From NCBI RefSeq assembly GCF_000210915.2, contig NC_016620.1, positions 1,612,001 through 1,676,000 on the forward strand: 64,000 bases of DNA, in the 5' to 3' direction. The notes under the pieces are model-generated. The model worked only from the letters and a program-made list of their open reading frames with translations, searched no databases and had not been told where the DNA came from. Positions 62,482-64,000 of the stretch are shown here, piece after piece; positions within the stretch are counted from its first letter, which is position 1, and each line of letters opens with the position of its first letter. This DNA is from Halobacteriovorax marinus SJ. GTDB lineage: Bacteria; Bdellovibrionota; Bacteriovoracia; Bacteriovoracales; Bacteriovoracaceae. The position numbers and the translations under genes are program-made.

Positions 62482-62510
62482 AAAAAGGCCCAGCTATTTC
62501 TAACTGGGCC
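62482..62510 (-). terminator. Terminator of the nrdA/structured-RNA transcript
   Basis: GGCCCAG (62487-62493) and CTGGGCC (62504-62510) form a 7-bp stem with a 10-nt loop. Five A's upstream on the plus strand (62482-62486) read as a T run on the minus strand, so it ends transcripts coming from nrdA. Confidence 0.85.
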
Positions 62511-62757
62511 CTTCACTTGTAACATATTTCTACCAGCTCGCAACTGGTTGAAAGGTTTTGGTAGAGCAATCCATCGCTTTGTCTCTAGAAAAACCTCCAC
62601 CTCCTAGGGGTGGAACTAGGCTCTTATGTCCTGAACCTAGTTTCTTTGGATCAATGATCCTTTGCCTATGCACTGCTGTCACTGACGTGACACAGATGCA
62701 TAACGGTCCAAGTCCGTTAGGACTTGGCGGGCGCTTCGGGTACTACGACCCTCCGCC
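62511..62757 (-). ncRNA. Candidate structured RNA between nrdA and its terminator
   Basis: About 247 nt of GC-richer sequence with no convincing ORF and many perfect stems. In plus coordinates: GGCGG 62726-62730/CCGCC 62753-62757 enclosing GGGT 62738-62741/ACCC 62748-62751; CCAAGTCC 62708-62715/GGACTTGG 62720-62727; a 13-bp stem with two bulges 62669-62700; GGATC/GATCC 62648-62660; ACTAGG 62615-62620/CCTAGT 62636-62641; TCCACC 62596-62601/GGTGGA 62609-62614; GGTTTT 62554-62559/AAAACC 62590-62595 with inner TAGAG/CTCTA; ACCAG/CTGGT 62532-62548. It starts in the nrdA stop codon and ends at a terminator. It does not match tmRNA, RNase P, SRP, 6S, T-box or riboswitch patterns I know. Confidence 0.6.
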
Positions 62758-64000
62758 TATGACCCGCACATAACGCAGTCGTCAGGGTTTTCGATAGAAC
62801 AAACCATCGCTGCCTGTGCGTCTTCCTTATTAACTTTTGGTGTATCATTCTTAACAGTGAACTGAACTGCATTAACAGCTGCTCTCGCTCTTAAGTAGTA
62901 CATACCTGTCTTAAGTCCGGCCTTCCAAGCATAGAAGTGCATTGAACTTAATTTTCCAAAGTTTGGCTCTTGCATGTGGATATTAAGTGACTGACCTTGA
63001 TCGATATAAGGTGCACGACCTGCTGACATATTGATCACTGTCTTTTGACTAATTTCCCATACAGTTTTGTAGAGACCTTTTAACTCTTCTGGAATTCTCT
63101 CAATTGCTTGAATTGATCCGTTGTTTGCAATGATTTCATTTCTCATTTTATCATCCCATAGTCCCGCTCTGATAAGATCGTTTACTAGGAATTTATTAAC
63201 AACTGCAAATTCACCTGAAAGAACACGTCTTACATAGATATTTGATGTAATCGGCTCAAAACATTCGTTATTTCCAAGAATTTGAGAAGTTGATGCCGTA
63301 GGCATTGGAGCAACGAGAAGTGAGTTTCTTACTCCGTGCTCAGCAACTTCTTTTCTTAGTGCACTCCAATCCCAGTTCTTCGCTGATGGAGTTACTCCCC
63401 ACATATCAAATTGGAATTGACCTTGTGACATTGGAGAACCTTCGTAAGTTTCGTAAGCTCCATCTTTCATTGCAAGATCTTTTGATGCACTAAGGGCCGC
63501 AAAGTAAATTGTCTCGAAGATTTGATTGTTAAGCTCTAGGGCCTCTGGACTTTCGAAGTCGTATCTCATCTTAAAGAATGTATCGGCCAGACCTTGAACA
63601 CCAAGTCCAATAGGTCTATGTCTCATATTAGAATTCTTCGCTTCAGGTACTGGGTAGTAGTTGATGTCGATAATTCTATTTAAGTTAAGTGTTGCTCTAT
63701 AAACAACATCATATAATTTCTTATGATCATAAGTCTTAGTAGCTTCATCAACAAACATATTTAATGCAATAGAGGCTAGGTTACATACGGCAACTTCATC
63801 AGGAGCAGTATATTCCATAATCTCTGTACAAAGGTTTGATGACTTAATTGTTCCAAGATTCTTTTGATTCGACTTCTCGTTGATAGAATCTTTGTAGAGC
63901 ATATATGGTGAACCAGTTTCAATCTGTGATTCAAGAACTGCAAACCAAAGGTCTTGTGCTCTAACAACTTTCTTGGCCTTTCCTTCTGACTCATACTTAG
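62757..64000 (-). CDS. nrdA: Ribonucleoside-diphosphate reductase, large subunit (3' part)
   Basis: The C-terminal ~413 residues of class I ribonucleotide reductase alpha; the 5' part lies beyond the right edge. [20 protein letters not shown] leads to the radical-site segment [10 protein letters not shown] (Asn, Cys, Glu) and [11 protein letters not shown] (the partner Cys). [20 protein letters not shown] and [18 protein letters not shown] follow. It ends DDCVMCGS, whose two Cys form the swinging redox pair reduced by thioredoxin/glutaredoxin. The in-frame ATG at 63902 is internal. The stop codon begins the structured RNA. Confidence 0.95.
   Translation of the reverse strand, partial: KYESEGKAKKVVRAQDLWFAVLESQIETGSPYMLYKDSINEKSNQKNLGTIKSSNLCTEIMEYTAPDEVAVCNLASIALNMFVDEATKTYDHKKLYDVVYRATLNLNRIIDINYYPVPEAKNSNMRHRPIGLGVQGLADTFFKMRYDFESPEALELNNQIFETIYFAALSASKDLAMKDGAYETYEGSPMSQGQFQFDMWGVTPSAKNWDWSALRKEVAEHGVRNSLLVAPMPTASTSQILGNNECFEPITSNIYVRRVLSGEFAVVNKFLVNDLIRAGLWDDKMRNEIIANNGSIQAIERIPEELKGLYKTVWEISQKTVINMSAGRAPYIDQGQSLNIHMQEPNFGKLSSMHFYAWKAGLKTGMYYLRARAAVNAVQFTVKNDTPKVNKEDAQAAMVCSIENPDDCVMCGS

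Noticed and set aside
62595-62625. T-box-like GGGGTGGAACTAGG on the plus strand
   Set aside because: The plus strand has no downstream gene (nrdA is convergent), the stretch is only loosely similar to the T-box consensus, and no specifier stem is seen.
62511-62757. Candidate RNA as a group I intron, attC site, tmRNA or RNase P
   Set aside because: The conserved core sequences of these classes are absent; GTTATGC does not fit the attC GTTRRRY core; nrdA is complete before the element, so no splicing is needed.
62558-62773. 71-residue plus-strand ORF over the structured region
   Set aside because: Pro/Gly-rich composition follows from the hairpins, there is no ribosome-binding site and it overlaps the nrdA end antisense.

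Overview
The window is AT-rich, densely packed bacterial chromosome with about 65 protein genes on both strands and no rRNA, tRNA, transposon or CRISPR array. The gene set is Gram-negative: signal peptides, lipoproteins, outer-membrane barrels, periplasmic L,D-transpeptidase, Liv-type ABC transporter. It has a full menaquinone branch, a class I lysyl-tRNA synthetase, lexA-dinB, a Tad/CpaF ATPase and many secreted proteins of unknown family. Together with the low G+C this is what I would expect of a marine Bdellovibrio-like organism (Bacteriovoracaceae/Halobacteriovorax type). That placement is inference from gene content, not from a phylogenetic marker.

Layout. 0-5.7 kb: a DUF5989/SGNH-hydrolase pair, an L,D-transpeptidase, pterin dehydratase with a secreted Hsp20-like protein, and a divergent XRE-cupin regulator and Fe superoxide dismutase that share two copies of a TGTC-N8-GACA motif. 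5.7-10.4 kb: Na/Pi cotransporter, an OhrR-like regulator facing a glutathione peroxidase across two palindromes, then a secreted cupredoxin-like protein whose best start codon is ATT behind a hairpin, followed by cpaF. 10.5-21.4 kb: a porin-like barrel with a SurA_N-like partner, further envelope proteins, murI, eno and a degenerate histidine-kinase-like protein. 21.4-31 kb: a MenE-MenH fusion, lexA-dinB, MscS channel, a PHB-depolymerase-type esterase, a barrel protein and two tiny lipoproteins.

31-38 kb is the quinone region: ubiE-menF-menD-menA-menC as one tight minus-strand operon, with a polyprenyl diphosphate synthase divergent from it. The fused MenE-MenH lies 7 kb away; menB is not in the window. 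38-45 kb: pepP, ppa, a Cys-rich triplicated secreted protein, betT and lysS. 45-51 kb: two large divergent secreted proteins of unknown function. 51-58 kb: an aminotransferase, livKHMGF and a NamZ-type muramidase. 58-64 kb: thyA-folA, maf, a FecR-domain protein, a HigBA-like toxin-antitoxin pair and the 3' part of nrdA (running off the right edge).

The most unusual element is the roughly 250-nt stretch between the nrdA stop codon and its terminator (62511-62757, minus strand). It is markedly more GC-rich than its surroundings, has no convincing ORF, and folds by eye into at least eight hairpins, two of which are mutually exclusive. I could not match it to any RNA family I know. Second is the ATT start with a sequestered Shine-Dalgarno sequence at 8545-8584.
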